From Agarilytica sp033852175 (lineage in GTDB: Bacteria > Pseudomonadota > Gammaproteobacteria > Pseudomonadales > Cellvibrionaceae), in the NCBI GenBank assembly GCA_033852175.1, contig JAWSUY010000019.1:1-64000 (forward strand): 64,000 nt of DNA, written 5' to 3'. The position numbers and the translations under genes are program-made. This document shows, piece after piece, positions 1-9,749 of the stretch (its first letter is position 1; every line of letters begins with the position of its first letter). Below the pieces are notes generated by a model. That model did no database searches, was not told the DNA's origin, and was given only the letters and a program-made list of their open reading frames with translations.

Positions 1-16
1 TTCTGGATGGGCACTA
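1..16. repeat. End of a MITE-like repeat cut by the window edge
   Basis: The first 16 bases read TTCTGGATGGGCACTA, the exact reverse complement of one terminus of the MITE-like element at 11951-12164 (TAGTGCCCATCCAGAA). A second copy therefore probably ends here, with its body upstream of the window. Only one terminus is visible, so its size and integrity are unknown. Confidence 0.5.
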
Positions 17-514
17 GCTAGTTCTGTGTTCTGTTCTCGATGCGTGATTTAATACGATCGAGAGCAGAATATTTTCATTTCTTCCTGTATACCTGTTCTA
101 TTTTCGTTATTCCCCTCAAGTAGTATTCCCTTTATTCGGCTCACAAATAGCGTGACACTCCTCCGATCAGGCCGTCCCCTGATGGATTATTATTCGATTC
201 GCGAGTAAAGCACGATTTCAAACCAAGAGAGTTGATCATTTTCGTATTCTTTGATTATCACAAATTGCCATTTTTGAATTTCCGGGTTGTTTTTTGAACG
301 CCGCGTAAGCATTGCTCATGTTAAGTTTGGCGCCATTCTCTGCCGTTAGACGGAGTTGAAGTTTTAGATGCCATTTTGTCGCCATAATCACTAATACATG
401 TTGGGTTAAAACCTATACACTGCGTTCCGATACAAGCGATACAGCAAGAAGCCGAACCTAAATGAGTCCGGACGGGTGTTGTTTGTCTAAATATGGTTTG
501 AGGAGATTAATCAC
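17..514. other. Intergenic region upstream of the TonB-dependent receptor
   Basis: About 500 bases with no convincing gene on either strand. It must carry the promoter of the receptor gene, but I see no hexamer pair good enough to call. The only clear signal is the ribosome binding site GAGGAG at about 500-505, spaced well for the ATG at 515. Confidence 0.5.
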
Positions 515-3304
515 ATGAATACGACACGCCTGCCTTTTATTGCCGGCTTTTCTCTCACTGCGATATTGCTATCGTGTGAACTAAATGCCGAGGTGGACGA
601 TTCCCTTCTTGAGGAGGTCTACGTTACTGGGTCCCATATCCCGCAAGTGAATCCTCGATCAATCATTCCTATGACTACGATTGATGCAACGGATATTAGC
701 CTTTCATCAACTTCTTTATTGGCGGATACCTTGAATCGCTTGCCGTCGGCTGGGGCTCCTCTTTCGTCGCAAACAACAACGAATTTTGGTTTGTTTGCTC
801 CCGGTTTATCTTCCATTGATCTTAGAAATTTATCCCCAAACCGTACTTTGGTGTTGGTTAATGGTCGTCGATATGTAGGCGGGGATAATGAACGTCCTAA
901 CGTAGTAGATCTTAATTCGATACCAACGGCCATGATCGATCGGGTAGAGGTGATTACCGGTGGCTCGTCTGCAGTTTATGGTTCTGAGGCTGTAGCGGGT
1001 GTTGTCAATATTATTACCAAAACAGATTTTGAAGGGTTTCAGTTTGATGCCCAAGTGGGGCAGTCGTCTCAAAGTGATGGGGACGAGCGTAAGCTGTCTT
1101 TTACCTTTGGTAAGGAGTTTAGCCTTGGTTCTGGTTCGGCGCATATTACTGCGCATGCGGGGTATTCCGAGTTAGATGAGGTTCATTCTCGCGATCGAGG
1201 CTTTTCGAGCAGCGATCAGTTTTTTTACAATGATGCAGAATTCTTTGATACTCAGGATTTTAGTTCATATACCAATGCGGGTGCGATTACTGCGGATGGT
1301 TTAAATTTTTTTATTAACGGAGGGGATGGGCAATGGAATGAATTTAACCCTGCTGAGGATGGCTACAACCGCGCCGACTTTCGTTTATTGCAAGTACCGT
1401 TAGAACGTCAAGATTTTTCGTTAAATATTGATTACGATGTTACGGATAGGTTGAGTTTGTTTTTGGAGACGAGCTATACGGAAACGCAATCTTTAGCGAA
1501 GTTGGCACCAACAGGAGCCGGCTTAGCATTCTTTGATTTTGAACATTATTTTTTCTCGGATTACCCCTATCTTCCCGGCGAGTTGCAAACGACGTTGGAT
1601 GACTTTTATGGAGAGCCGATTGGCTTTTTTGCTTTTAACCGCCGTGTATCGGAATTAGGCCCGAGAATTTCAAAGCAGGAGCGCGATACTCGACGTGTAG
1701 CCTTTGGTCTTAATTTTGAAGACGGCGATTACAATATAGGAATGTATTTTCAGCGAGGAGAAAGTACTCGAAAGCAACATTCAACGGGTAACTATGATGT
1801 TCGTGCTTTTGCCAGTGGGCTAGTGTTAGAGGCTGACCCTGGCAATGCTGGTGGGTTTCGTTGTGCAGATCCTGATGCGCGTGCAGACGGATGTGCACCA
1901 GTCAACATCTTTGGCCCGAACTCTATTGGGCAAGATGCGATTAATTATATATCTGTAGATTCCTTCGACTCTTCTCGTATTACGCAAGAGGTCTTTGCGA
2001 TTGCTGTAGACGGTGCATTCCCAAGCTTTTTACCTGCGGGTGATATTGCATTCGCTACTGGTATTGAGTGGCGAGATGAAACGATGGAGACGAGCGTGGA
2101 TGAATTTACCCAAACCGGTTTTAGTTCATCTAATTCGATTAGTGCAGAAATTAAAGGGGATTATGATGTTAAAGAAGTTTATCTCGAATTAGAAACACCT
2201 TTGCTTTCTGATTTATTGCTTGTGCAAGAATTAAGTGTGAATACGGCTTATCGTATAGCGGATTACAGTACTGTGGGCTCCCACGGTAGCTGGCAGATTG
2301 GGTCGAATTATGTCATGAACGATGTTTTTCGTATTCGATCGGTTATTTCAGAATCTGTTCGGGCGCCGAATATTGCCGAGCTGTATGATCCAGGTACACA
2401 GACATTTGTTCAGTTTTTAGATCCTTGTTTTAACGGCGGCATCGACGGAGGTGGGGCAACAGAAGATAATTGTGCAAGTTTAGGCCTTGTTTCTGGGTAT
2501 GATCCTGGCGTTAGCGGCTATGACGCGATTGGGTTGTTCTCGGGTAATGAGAATTTAAAAGAAGAAACTGCGAAAACGAAAACAATAGGCTTTGTCTTGA
2601 CTCCACTGGATGGATTGTCTGTTTCTTTGGATTATTTCAATATTCGAATTAGCGATGCGATTGAACAAATCGATCCACAATTTAAATTACGGGAGTGTTA
2701 CGCGGCTTCTGACTTTCTTCAAAACAGCTTATGTGATGGCATAGTGAGGAACGGTGCTGAAGCCAATTCTACGATTTCTCGCTTGGATTTCGATGTTGAA
2801 AATATCGGGGTTGAAGAAACAAGCGGATGGGATTTAGATTTAGCGTATAACTTCGATACTTCCTATGGCGGTTTTGGCGTTAGGGCCTTGGTCACTCGTA
2901 CTAATCTCTGGAAAAAAGACGTGAATGGAATCGAATTTTCAAAACTCGGTGAGCCGGGTTTCCAAAAATGGAAAGCCAATACGCAATTCAGTTATGAACG
3001 AGGTCCTGTCGCATTTACATGGGCGTCTCGTTATTTAGGGCATGGCAGTATCGATAACTCAGCCGATTTTAATAATTGGCCAAGCGATCTTCCTTCTGTT
3101 TGGTATCACGACTTGAATCTACGTTTTGTGGTGGAAGGCCGTGCTCAATACGCTTTCTATATCGGTGCGAATAACGTGAGCGATAAAGAACCACCTTTAA
3201 TTCCTTCTCCTTCGGCTAATAGCATTGACGGCACGAATACCGCAGCTGGTGTTTACGATGTGATGGGACGCTTTATTTACATTGGAGCCGAAGTCGTTTT
3301 CTAA
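515..3304 (+). CDS. TonB-dependent outer-membrane receptor
   Basis: Predicted 929-residue outer-membrane active transporter driven by TonB-ExbBD. Residues 1-25 form a signal peptide (hydrophobic core LPFIAGFSLTAILLS, likely cut after LNA). A TonB-box-like stretch EEVYVTGSHI follows. The plug domain (roughly 45-170) contains LVLVNGRRYVGG and DRVEVITGGSSAVYGSEA, both typical of the family. The remainder is barrel-like, with alternating aromatic strands, and ends in the terminal Phe (GAEVVF) expected for BAM-assembled barrels. Start chosen at ATG 515, preceded by GAGGAG. Substrate cannot be told; the size suits large substrates such as glycans or peptides, but no glycan-utilisation genes sit beside it. 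It is followed by a terminator and a convergent PMT gene. Confidence 0.93.
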   Translation: MNTTRLPFIAGFSLTAILLSCELNAEVDDSLLEEVYVTGSHIPQVNPRSIIPMTTIDATDISLSSTSLLADTLNRLPSAGAPLSSQTTTNFGLFAPGLSSIDLRNLSPNRTLVLVNGRRYVGGDNERPNVVDLNSIPTAMIDRVEVITGGSSAVYGSEAVAGVVNIITKTDFEGFQFDAQVGQSSQSDGDERKLSFTFGKEFSLGSGSAHITAHAGYSELDEVHSRDRGFSSSDQFFYNDAEFFDTQDFSSYTNAGAITADGLNFFINGGDGQWNEFNPAEDGYNRADFRLLQVPLERQDFSLNIDYDVTDRLSLFLETSYTETQSLAKLAPTGAGLAFFDFEHYFFSDYPYLPGELQTTLDDFYGEPIGFFAFNRRVSELGPRISKQERDTRRVAFGLNFEDGDYNIGMYFQRGESTRKQHSTGNYDVRAFASGLVLEADPGNAGGFRCADPDARADGCAPVNIFGPNSIGQDAINYISVDSFDSSRITQEVFAIAVDGAFPSFLPAGDIAFATGIEWRDETMETSVDEFTQTGFSSSNSISAEIKGDYDVKEVYLELETPLLSDLLLVQELSVNTAYRIADYSTVGSHGSWQIGSNYVMNDVFRIRSVISESVRAPNIAELYDPGTQTFVQFLDPCFNGGIDGGGATEDNCASLGLVSGYDPGVSGYDAIGLFSGNENLKEETAKTKTIGFVLTPLDGLSVSLDYFNIRISDAIEQIDPQFKLRECYAASDFLQNSLCDGIVRNGAEANSTISRLDFDVENIGVEETSGWDLDLAYNFDTSYGGFGVRALVTRTNLWKKDVNGIEFSKLGEPGFQKWKANTQFSYERGPVAFTWASRYLGHGSIDNSADFNNWPSDLPSVWYHDLNLRFVVEGRAQYAFYIGANNVSDKEPPLIPSPSANSIDGTNTAAGVYDVMGRFIYIGAEVVF

Positions 3305-3333
3305 AAGCCCTTAATTTTATCCCGTCACCCAGC

Positions 3334-3363
3334 AAAAAAGCCGCAGATGTCTGCGGCTTTTTT
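3334..3363. terminator. Bidirectional rho-independent terminator
   Basis: Stem GCCGCAG / CTGCGGC (3340-3346 and 3351-3357) with a four-base loop, flanked by six A on the left and six T on the right. It can therefore serve both the receptor gene and the convergent PMT gene. Confidence 0.9.
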
Positions 3364-3368
3364 GTAAT

Positions 3369-3438
3369 CTCGATTCCCGATTCCCGATTCCCGATTCCCG
3401 ATTCCCGATTCCCGATTCCCGATTCCCGTACCCCGAAA
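3369..3438. repeat. CCCGATT heptad tandem repeat
   Basis: Seven perfect CCCGATT copies from 3376 to 3424, flanked by CTCGATT before and CCCGTAC, CCCGAAA after: ten heptads in register. Non-coding, between convergent genes. One of four loci in the window with a CCCGNNN seven-base period (see 7081, 41084 and 56901). Confidence 0.9.
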
Positions 3439-3464
3439 TCCCCGTCTTTTACCCTTTTACTTTT

Positions 3465-4973
3465 TTACGGATGCCATCCAAAGTACCGTAAAAACCACAA
3501 CATATCGCTGTCAAACCAATTAACGCCATAGGTCAGTGGGCTCATTAATAAAAACCCAGCCACGATAAGGCCAATATAACTTCGGCGTACGTACTTTTGT
3601 TGCGGTATTTGATCGAGAAGGTATGCCATCAGCAGAATCGAAAAGCACAGGCTGGTGAGGTAGTGGTACATAAACATGACGCGAGTAACAATGACAAAGG
3701 GCAGCAGGTTTGCACAATAACCAATGCTCAATATCCAAAAAGCCTCTGATCGGCGCCAAGCGGGCATCAAAAACTGCCCGAAAAATAAGGTGATAACCCC
3801 TAGCGCACACAACCACCAAACAACTGGATTGCCAATCAGATAAATACGCGCACCATCGCCATACCAATAGTAGAGTGGTTTGTGCATTGTTGGCCATTCA
3901 AACCAACGACTTGCATCTGGGTGGGATTGGGATAATCCTTGGTTGGTGGTGTACATGGTTCGGTTTAGCTCAACTAGCTTTTCCAAGAAGTTCAGCTCGC
4001 CAATATCGTGGTACTCGATATCGCACACGAGTTCCTCTGCGGGTTTTACCTTGGTTTCTGACATTCCGTAAGTGAGGGAGTGGCGATAAACCGAAGGGCA
4101 GTTGAAGTTATACACTTTTCTTTTTGCGCCGAAATACTCGCTACCTTCTAACGTTGAGCGAAATGAGGGCGTCATAAACTGATCACCTTGATGGTGGGAT
4201 ATTGGCAATAGAGCAAAGTGTACGTAGAAGGTTGCCATATAGGTCACAATCGAAATCGCTAGGAAAGCACTGCCTTTATAGAAAGGACCGGCTACCCAGC
4301 CTTCACGCCACATGATTCGAATCCAGTCGATAATGATAGTCAAGCCAATTAGGCCGATGAAGGAAACGCCTAACCATTTGATGGAGAAGCTACATCCTGC
4401 AAAAACGGCAGATAAGCACCAGAGTGCTAAGTTGTTATTTTTACGCGCTTTTAGAAAAAGTAACAGGCTGAGAAAACCAAAGCCCAGCAGCATCGCATCT
4501 AATAATATCAACCGGGACTGAATCAGCAGTGCGTTATCAAAGATAACTAGGGCTCCGGCAATAAAAGCGGATTTAACCCCGATTTTTAATTCACGCGCGA
4601 TGAGAAATAACAAAATAGGGAGCAGTGAGCCAAAGAGTGCGGGAAGGCCGCGCATGGCAAGAAAAATGTCGTTGTTGTAGGGGGTGCTGATGGTGCGAAC
4701 GACATCTTCTGCCGCGATTCCGCCAAAGGGAAGGGCACTCAGCGCTATAAGTAGTTTGCCCAGCGGCGGGTGAATATCGTAATAATATTGACCGGTATAA
4801 TAAAAACCCGCGAAGTAATTAAAGTGTACTTCGTCAAAAACAGCTTGGGCTGGATGGTGTATCATGAAGAAACGCGTCAGCAGCGACAAAAACAATAAAA
4901 CGATAATGGCCGTTCGCTCGGGGTGTTTGCTTAACCACTCGGTGAGCGTTTCTCGAAAAGAAAGTATATGCAT
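3465..4973 (-). CDS. Protein O-mannosyltransferase family (GT39/PMT)
   Basis: 502-residue polytopic inner-membrane enzyme. The first extracytoplasmic loop carries the PMT acidic pair (VFDEVHF, Asp47-Glu48), followed by DIHPPLGK around residue 67, both diagnostic for GT39 glycosyltransferases that move a mannose from a polyprenyl-phosphate donor onto secreted proteins. At least nine hydrophobic segments follow, with a large loop (about 250-370) rich in polar residues. Start at ATG 4973; no strong Shine-Dalgarno is visible. It is divergent from a second GT-C-like membrane protein, suggesting a shared surface-glycosylation role (inference). Target proteins unknown. Confidence 0.85.
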   Translation of the reverse strand: MHILSFRETLTEWLSKHPERTAIIVLLFLSLLTRFFMIHHPAQAVFDEVHFNYFAGFYYTGQYYYDIHPPLGKLLIALSALPFGGIAAEDVVRTISTPYNNDIFLAMRGLPALFGSLLPILLFLIARELKIGVKSAFIAGALVIFDNALLIQSRLILLDAMLLGFGFLSLLLFLKARKNNNLALWCLSAVFAGCSFSIKWLGVSFIGLIGLTIIIDWIRIMWREGWVAGPFYKGSAFLAISIVTYMATFYVHFALLPISHHQGDQFMTPSFRSTLEGSEYFGAKRKVYNFNCPSVYRHSLTYGMSETKVKPAEELVCDIEYHDIGELNFLEKLVELNRTMYTTNQGLSQSHPDASRWFEWPTMHKPLYYWYGDGARIYLIGNPVVWWLCALGVITLFFGQFLMPAWRRSEAFWILSIGYCANLLPFVIVTRVMFMYHYLTSLCFSILLMAYLLDQIPQQKYVRRSYIGLIVAGFLLMSPLTYGVNWFDSDMLWFLRYFGWHP

Positions 4974-5169
4974 GGCGGATGATGTCTTTCGACGTTTCCT
5001 TATTATTATTGGGTAGTTGTCTGTGCGGAAATTAGCTCAATGGATGAAATTGCAGCGTAACGATTGTTCGTGATCGTCGGTTCGGCAATTGGTAGACCAT
5101 TTAAATCAGTTAATCATTAACCTCTGGCGGCGGTCTTTACGACCCAAAACCTGGCTAAATCGAAGAATT

Positions 5170-7068
5170 ATGGAATATATCATACTTATTTATATCGTGT
5201 TGCTGACCGGCACACAGTATCTTCTTGGTCATATATTGACCCGGCTCGGTGCGCGATTACTTCCCGGCTCTTGTGAATCAGATCAATTCGATAACACGTC
5301 GTTGGTGCCGTTTTATTGGCTCTTTGGTTTACTGGCTCATTTGAGCCTTGTGTTTATTCTCAAAAGTTTAGGGGCGAATTGGCTGGTTGCGACGATTGCT
5401 CCATTTGCTGTTTTAGTGTTTGGTAGATCTCATATCACTGGTGCATTCGACCTGTTGAGAAATTCGTTGCGCGGGGTGTTAAATGTATCCTTTGGTTTGT
5501 GGTTTGTTTTCCATGTGTTTTTAGGCTTTAGCTTATTTTCTATCGATGACGGAATTCGTACTCCGTGGGTCAATAACTATGGCGATTTAACGTTTCATTT
5601 GGGCATGATCAGCCACTTTACATGGCAGGGCGATTTTCCACCGAGTTATCATATTTTCGCTGGTGAAACTTTGTCCTATCCGTTTTTTGTGAATTTATGG
5701 GCAACGCTGTTGTGGCGACCTTTTGGCGAGCTTCCTGCGTTGTCGACGGTGTTTGCTGCGCAGTGGGTATTATTGTGGAGTTGCGCTTACGCCTTTCTAT
5801 GTTTCGGTCGCGCACGGTTTCTACCTTGGGTTTTATTGTTGGGGGGCGGAAGTTTAGTCGCCATCTTCACGCAGCCTGACGCTTTCTCTTGGTCGTTAAT
5901 CAGCAAAGGTTACCCTTGGACAACATGGCTAAGCACGATTTGGGTCACGCAACGCAGTGCGTTAATGGGAATGGCTGTGTGTTTGGGAAGCGCTTCTTTG
6001 GTCTTCAATCTTCCTCGATTTAAACAGCACGGCAATTTACATATCGGGTTGGCTGGTGCTTTGTTGGGTTTATCGCCTTTGGTACATACGCACTACTTTT
6101 TAGTCAGCGCGTTGTTTTTGGGGGGCTATTTATTCTTGAATGCATTTTTATCGCTGCGTGAAAATGCTTTATCGAGCGGGCTATTTTCTTGGCGAGTGAG
6201 CTTGGCGCTTCCTTTAAGTCAGCAGTTTCTTATTCTGTTTGTTCTTACGTCTGTTTCTGTGTGTTTTTTCCCCTTACTCATGGGGAAGTCGGGCATGGCG
6301 GGTTTAATGTTGGGCTGGGCTGTACCGGTTCAAACGGCAGGGTTTTCGTCAATTACAGCTAGCGCGTATATGTGGGTGACCAATGCCGCTCCGTGGTTTA
6401 TCTGCGTGGGGTTTGTTTGGGCTGTATCGAAAGCACATATGAAGCTGTCGTTGATTCTAGCCTTATTTCTGTTGGGGAATATTGTAAAGCTGGCGAGTTG
6501 GGATTGGGATCAGCTCAAATTTTTCTTAGCGGTGTTTACCTTGTTTTTGGTGGTGTGGAGTGAATATCTACATCGAGAAATTTCTTGGAAGCTAACCGTA
6601 CCCCATTATCTTTTAGCTTTTGTTTTGATTGTCCCTGGAGCGTATGAGTTTTGCCGAATTTGGCCTTCGCCTCAGCATTATCAAGTTTATAATCCGGTCA
6701 AAATGGAGTTGGCAGAGATGATTCGCACGAATACTCCAGAAGATGCGATTATTGCCAGTCCTGCGGACCATAATAGTGCGGCGACCTTGTCGGGGCGGAC
6801 AATCTTTTTTGGTTACCCTGGTACGTTAGCCAGCCATAGCCTGGATTATAAAAAGCGTGAATATGTACAGCTGGATTTGCATAAAATTGCGCTGTGTGAA
6901 CGAATTGCCACCTTTGACCGGGGTTTATGTCCAACCCATGTTGTGTGGGATGAGTCGGGTAAAAAGTATTGGCACCGTGTGAGACCGAGTGATGGTTTTA
7001 AAGAAATAGCCAAAACACGAGATGGTCGGTTTGGTTTATATGAGGTTGTCGGTATAGGAGGGCGGTAG
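5170..7068 (+). CDS. GT-C-like polytopic membrane protein
   Basis: 632 residues from ATG 5170; the reading frame is open back to a TTG at 5089, but the first membrane segment (YIILIYIVLLTG) starts immediately after this ATG. About 12-15 hydrophobic segments are followed by a soluble C-terminal region from about residue 535. That region contains EDAIIASP, FFGYPGTLASHSLDY and THVVWDESG, a layout typical of GT-C fold membrane glycosyltransferases with a periplasmic tail. I do not recognise the exact family and no donor or acceptor can be named. Divergent from the PMT gene across about 200 bases. Ends just before a heptad repeat and a convergent FapA-like gene. Confidence 0.6.
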   Translation: MEYIILIYIVLLTGTQYLLGHILTRLGARLLPGSCESDQFDNTSLVPFYWLFGLLAHLSLVFILKSLGANWLVATIAPFAVLVFGRSHITGAFDLLRNSLRGVLNVSFGLWFVFHVFLGFSLFSIDDGIRTPWVNNYGDLTFHLGMISHFTWQGDFPPSYHIFAGETLSYPFFVNLWATLLWRPFGELPALSTVFAAQWVLLWSCAYAFLCFGRARFLPWVLLLGGGSLVAIFTQPDAFSWSLISKGYPWTTWLSTIWVTQRSALMGMAVCLGSASLVFNLPRFKQHGNLHIGLAGALLGLSPLVHTHYFLVSALFLGGYLFLNAFLSLRENALSSGLFSWRVSLALPLSQQFLILFVLTSVSVCFFPLLMGKSGMAGLMLGWAVPVQTAGFSSITASAYMWVTNAAPWFICVGFVWAVSKAHMKLSLILALFLLGNIVKLASWDWDQLKFFLAVFTLFLVVWSEYLHREISWKLTVPHYLLAFVLIVPGAYEFCRIWPSPQHYQVYNPVKMELAEMIRTNTPEDAIIASPADHNSAATLSGRTIFFGYPGTLASHSLDYKKREYVQLDLHKIALCERIATFDRGLCPTHVVWDESGKKYWHRVRPSDGFKEIAKTRDGRFGLYEVVGIGGR

Positions 7069-7080
7069 TTTAATGATCGG

Positions 7081-7108
7081 TGACGGGTGACGGGTGACGG
7101 GTGACGGG
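7081..7108. repeat. TGACGGG (CCCGTCA) heptad tandem repeat
   Basis: Four perfect TGACGGG units, i.e. CCCGTCA on the minus strand, exactly the unit seen at 41084. The array abuts the stop codon of the minus-strand FapA-like gene (TAA at 7109-7111) and lies between convergent genes. Confidence 0.85.
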
Positions 7109-9241
7109 TTATTTGATTTTGAAGTTTGACCACCGAATATCATTGCCTTCTTTGTTAAATATTCCACCTTTGGATTCTTGCCGTATGTGAAATTCTGCGC
7201 CGTTAATTGAAATCGTCACGTTGGGGAAGGTGTTTTTACTGACGCTGACTTCGGCTTTTCTGGAATCTTTAAAGTGGCGGCTGACTTTTTCAATCGCATT
7301 CGCCATTTTTTCAATCTCACTGGTTAAGTCAGAGAGCACTTTTTTTATGGCCTCAGCTTTTTTGGCTTTACCGATATCCTGCGGGTTATCTCGCAAGGCT
7401 TTTTTGTAGCGACCTAACATTTCAAAAAGTTGTTTGCACTGGACTTCTCTATTGTGGTGAGTGGTTGTGAGCTGGTCAAATTGCTTTTGCTGCTCGGGCG
7501 GTGTGCCCGCTAAAATGAGGGTTTTAATACCGCCGTTAGCGCCAACAGCGTTAGCGAATACGCCGGACTGCCCATAGCAAGAGCCTCCAAAGATTTTTCC
7601 CTTCCCGCCCCCTTGGCCAATCAAGACTTTTTCTTTGGCTTCAACGTTACAGTGGCTTATGTATTCTTTAATGACGACATTTCTTCCTGCCGTTACTTCT
7701 GCGAGATTGACGTATTGAGCACGAATGATGCCTCCTGCTTTGAGTATGGCGGGGGGGGATTCTTCTCCATCCTTGGTTGGATCGGAGCCAATAATGCCGC
7801 ATTCAACAGTAATGTCATTTTTTGCGATCAATGTTGCTTTGGTAACGACGCCTTTAACGATAATATCGCCCGTTACCTTGATTTTCATGCCGGCTCTTAC
7901 TTCCCCCTTCACCAATACCGAGCCGTCGTAGTTAATATTTCCTGTGCTCATATCGACGTTATTCACGACGATGGAGTTGTCTACCTTTACGCCTGAGGAC
8001 AGTATTACGGGGTGGCCTTTGCAGTTGGATACTAATAGGTTGGGGTCTGTCTCGCTGATGACGGCACCAATCAAATTCTCGTCAAAGCTTGAGTCGTTTA
8101 CTTTGGGGGCTGTAATGACTTTCCCGGTAACGTTTCGACCGTTTTGCCCTGGTACGGCGGGTATTCGACGCATCAGAGGTGTATTTTCTTCTATCAGAGT
8201 AAAGCTAATGACTTCACGCAGATCTATCTTTCCTGTTTTGCTCTCTTTGGGAGTGCTGTATTCGACTTCTTTAACAAGCGCTTCGAAAACGGCATCACTA
8301 CCATCGATTGGCTCTGTTCCAGAGGCAAACTCTATATCATCGGCAATTTTATCTTTAAGGATTTGGGCTAATATTTTTTGATCGCAGCACTCGGGAAAGA
8401 TACCTGCGTCGTCCATTGCGAGTTTAAACCGAGCCTCATCAAGGTCACGTCCACCTTGCGGTGGCGTTACTGTCATGCGAGCGCTCATACTCTCTTCGTC
8501 AAGGGTGATCTTTACCCGCGCGTCGCGTTTTTGACCGATAAGAAAACGACCGCGCTCGTTGATATTGAGTTGGGCATAGAGCTTTTCTATGGCGTTAGGC
8601 TGAAAGAAGAACTCTGCGTATCCGAGGACTTTTAACTCATCCATGATTGCCGATCGGCTGATTAGCGTTTCATCTTCGCTGGCGCTTAATACTGCGAATA
8701 ATTCCCCGTTATCGTCACTGAATGAAAACGTGACGTTGGTATATTCTGGCTTTTTCCCTAAGGCATAACGACCAAACTTTCGTTGCTTAACTTTGAGGAG
8801 GATTGAGGTTATGTCGTTACTCTTAACGCCGAAACTAGCATACCCTTGCTTGTCTATTTTTTTGGTTATTACCGCGAATGAAAGAGGGGGGGCGTTTTCT
8901 GACTCAGAGAGAACCGCGTATAGATCTCGGTTTCCTCTGTCGTATTCCAGAGATAAGGCGACACCTGCTTGCAGAGTGCCTAGCTCAATTTCGCCTAGCT
9001 CGTTACTGCGAATTTTACGAATGACGCCGACGAGAGTGGCGTCATCAACTTCGACTTGGCTGTAGCCTTCGTTTTCTAGCTGCTTTTTTAATAGGCTTAA
9101 ATCGATATCTAATTGTGTTTCACTCGGGCGCATAACAGCACGAAGTTGCTTGGACTCAGGTTCCAAAACAAGATCGAACGCAACATACGGTGCTTTAGTG
9201 TCGTCAGCAACCGCTTTATTAGATGAAGAATCGTTATTCAC
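7109..9241 (-). CDS. FapA/DUF342-family protein
   Basis: 710-residue cytoplasmic protein of the DUF342 (FapA, flagellar assembly protein A) family. The N-terminal third repeats a module of the form VLSASEDE...LISRSAIMDEL four times (starting near residues 20, 100, 170 and 245). The centre has the FapA signature (MRRIPAVPGQNGRNVTGKVI, then GHPVILSSGVKVDNSIVV). A right-handed beta-helix of short repeats (GSVLVKGEVRAGMKIKVTGD) follows, then a coiled coil around 590-660. No flagellar gene is nearby, so the flagellar role known for a few members should not be assumed. GTG start at 9241 with no clear Shine-Dalgarno; the exact start is uncertain. Confidence 0.85.
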   Translation of the reverse strand: MNNDSSSNKAVADDTKAPYVAFDLVLEPESKQLRAVMRPSETQLDIDLSLLKKQLENEGYSQVEVDDATLVGVIRKIRSNELGEIELGTLQAGVALSLEYDRGNRDLYAVLSESENAPPLSFAVITKKIDKQGYASFGVKSNDITSILLKVKQRKFGRYALGKKPEYTNVTFSFSDDNGELFAVLSASEDETLISRSAIMDELKVLGYAEFFFQPNAIEKLYAQLNINERGRFLIGQKRDARVKITLDEESMSARMTVTPPQGGRDLDEARFKLAMDDAGIFPECCDQKILAQILKDKIADDIEFASGTEPIDGSDAVFEALVKEVEYSTPKESKTGKIDLREVISFTLIEENTPLMRRIPAVPGQNGRNVTGKVITAPKVNDSSFDENLIGAVISETDPNLLVSNCKGHPVILSSGVKVDNSIVVNNVDMSTGNINYDGSVLVKGEVRAGMKIKVTGDIIVKGVVTKATLIAKNDITVECGIIGSDPTKDGEESPPAILKAGGIIRAQYVNLAEVTAGRNVVIKEYISHCNVEAKEKVLIGQGGGKGKIFGGSCYGQSGVFANAVGANGGIKTLILAGTPPEQQKQFDQLTTTHHNREVQCKQLFEMLGRYKKALRDNPQDIGKAKKAEAIKKVLSDLTSEIEKMANAIEKVSRHFKDSRKAEVSVSKNTFPNVTISINGAEFHIRQESKGGIFNKEGNDIRWSNFKIK

Positions 9242-9749
9242 GCAGACTTACATATCGCTGAAAGAGATAACACAAGTATAGATGATCAATAGAGGTGGAG
9301 CATGGCTTCGTGGGTGGATACTGATTAAGAGCACGGAAGTAGCTCAAAAGTCGGATTCTAGTCTATTTAAGTTTTCTTTCTGCTCTTTGGCTAGACTATT
9401 TGTTTTTTAAAACCAAGCACTCTCATAAATATTCGGTATTAGCTCAACGTGCAGTATTTAACGCATAATCGTCTAACGGACGGGAAATCGATGGTTTCGA
9501 TGACTATTATTCGTTAAAAGCCACTTTCTGTCATTCTTCATACTATTTTAAGATAAAAATATTTTGATAAAATCGATATATTTTTTAATTTAAATGTTTT
9601 TTTTTGATATAGCGTATAGGCATTATGAAATAGGGGGTTCTGTCATCTATATTCACATTAAGAAGTATTTTTTGAAGAAGCACACTTTGTTATCTATATA
9701 AGTAAGTGAAGAGGTTGTCTTTACCATTAATAAAGAAGAGTCCAGACCT
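9242..9749. other. AT-rich divergent intergenic region
   Basis: About 500 bases between the divergent FapA-like gene and the secreted protein gene. It contains very AT-rich DNA (9530-9620, with a run of nine or more T near 9596). I see no gene in it; promoters for both flanking genes are expected here. Confidence 0.5.
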
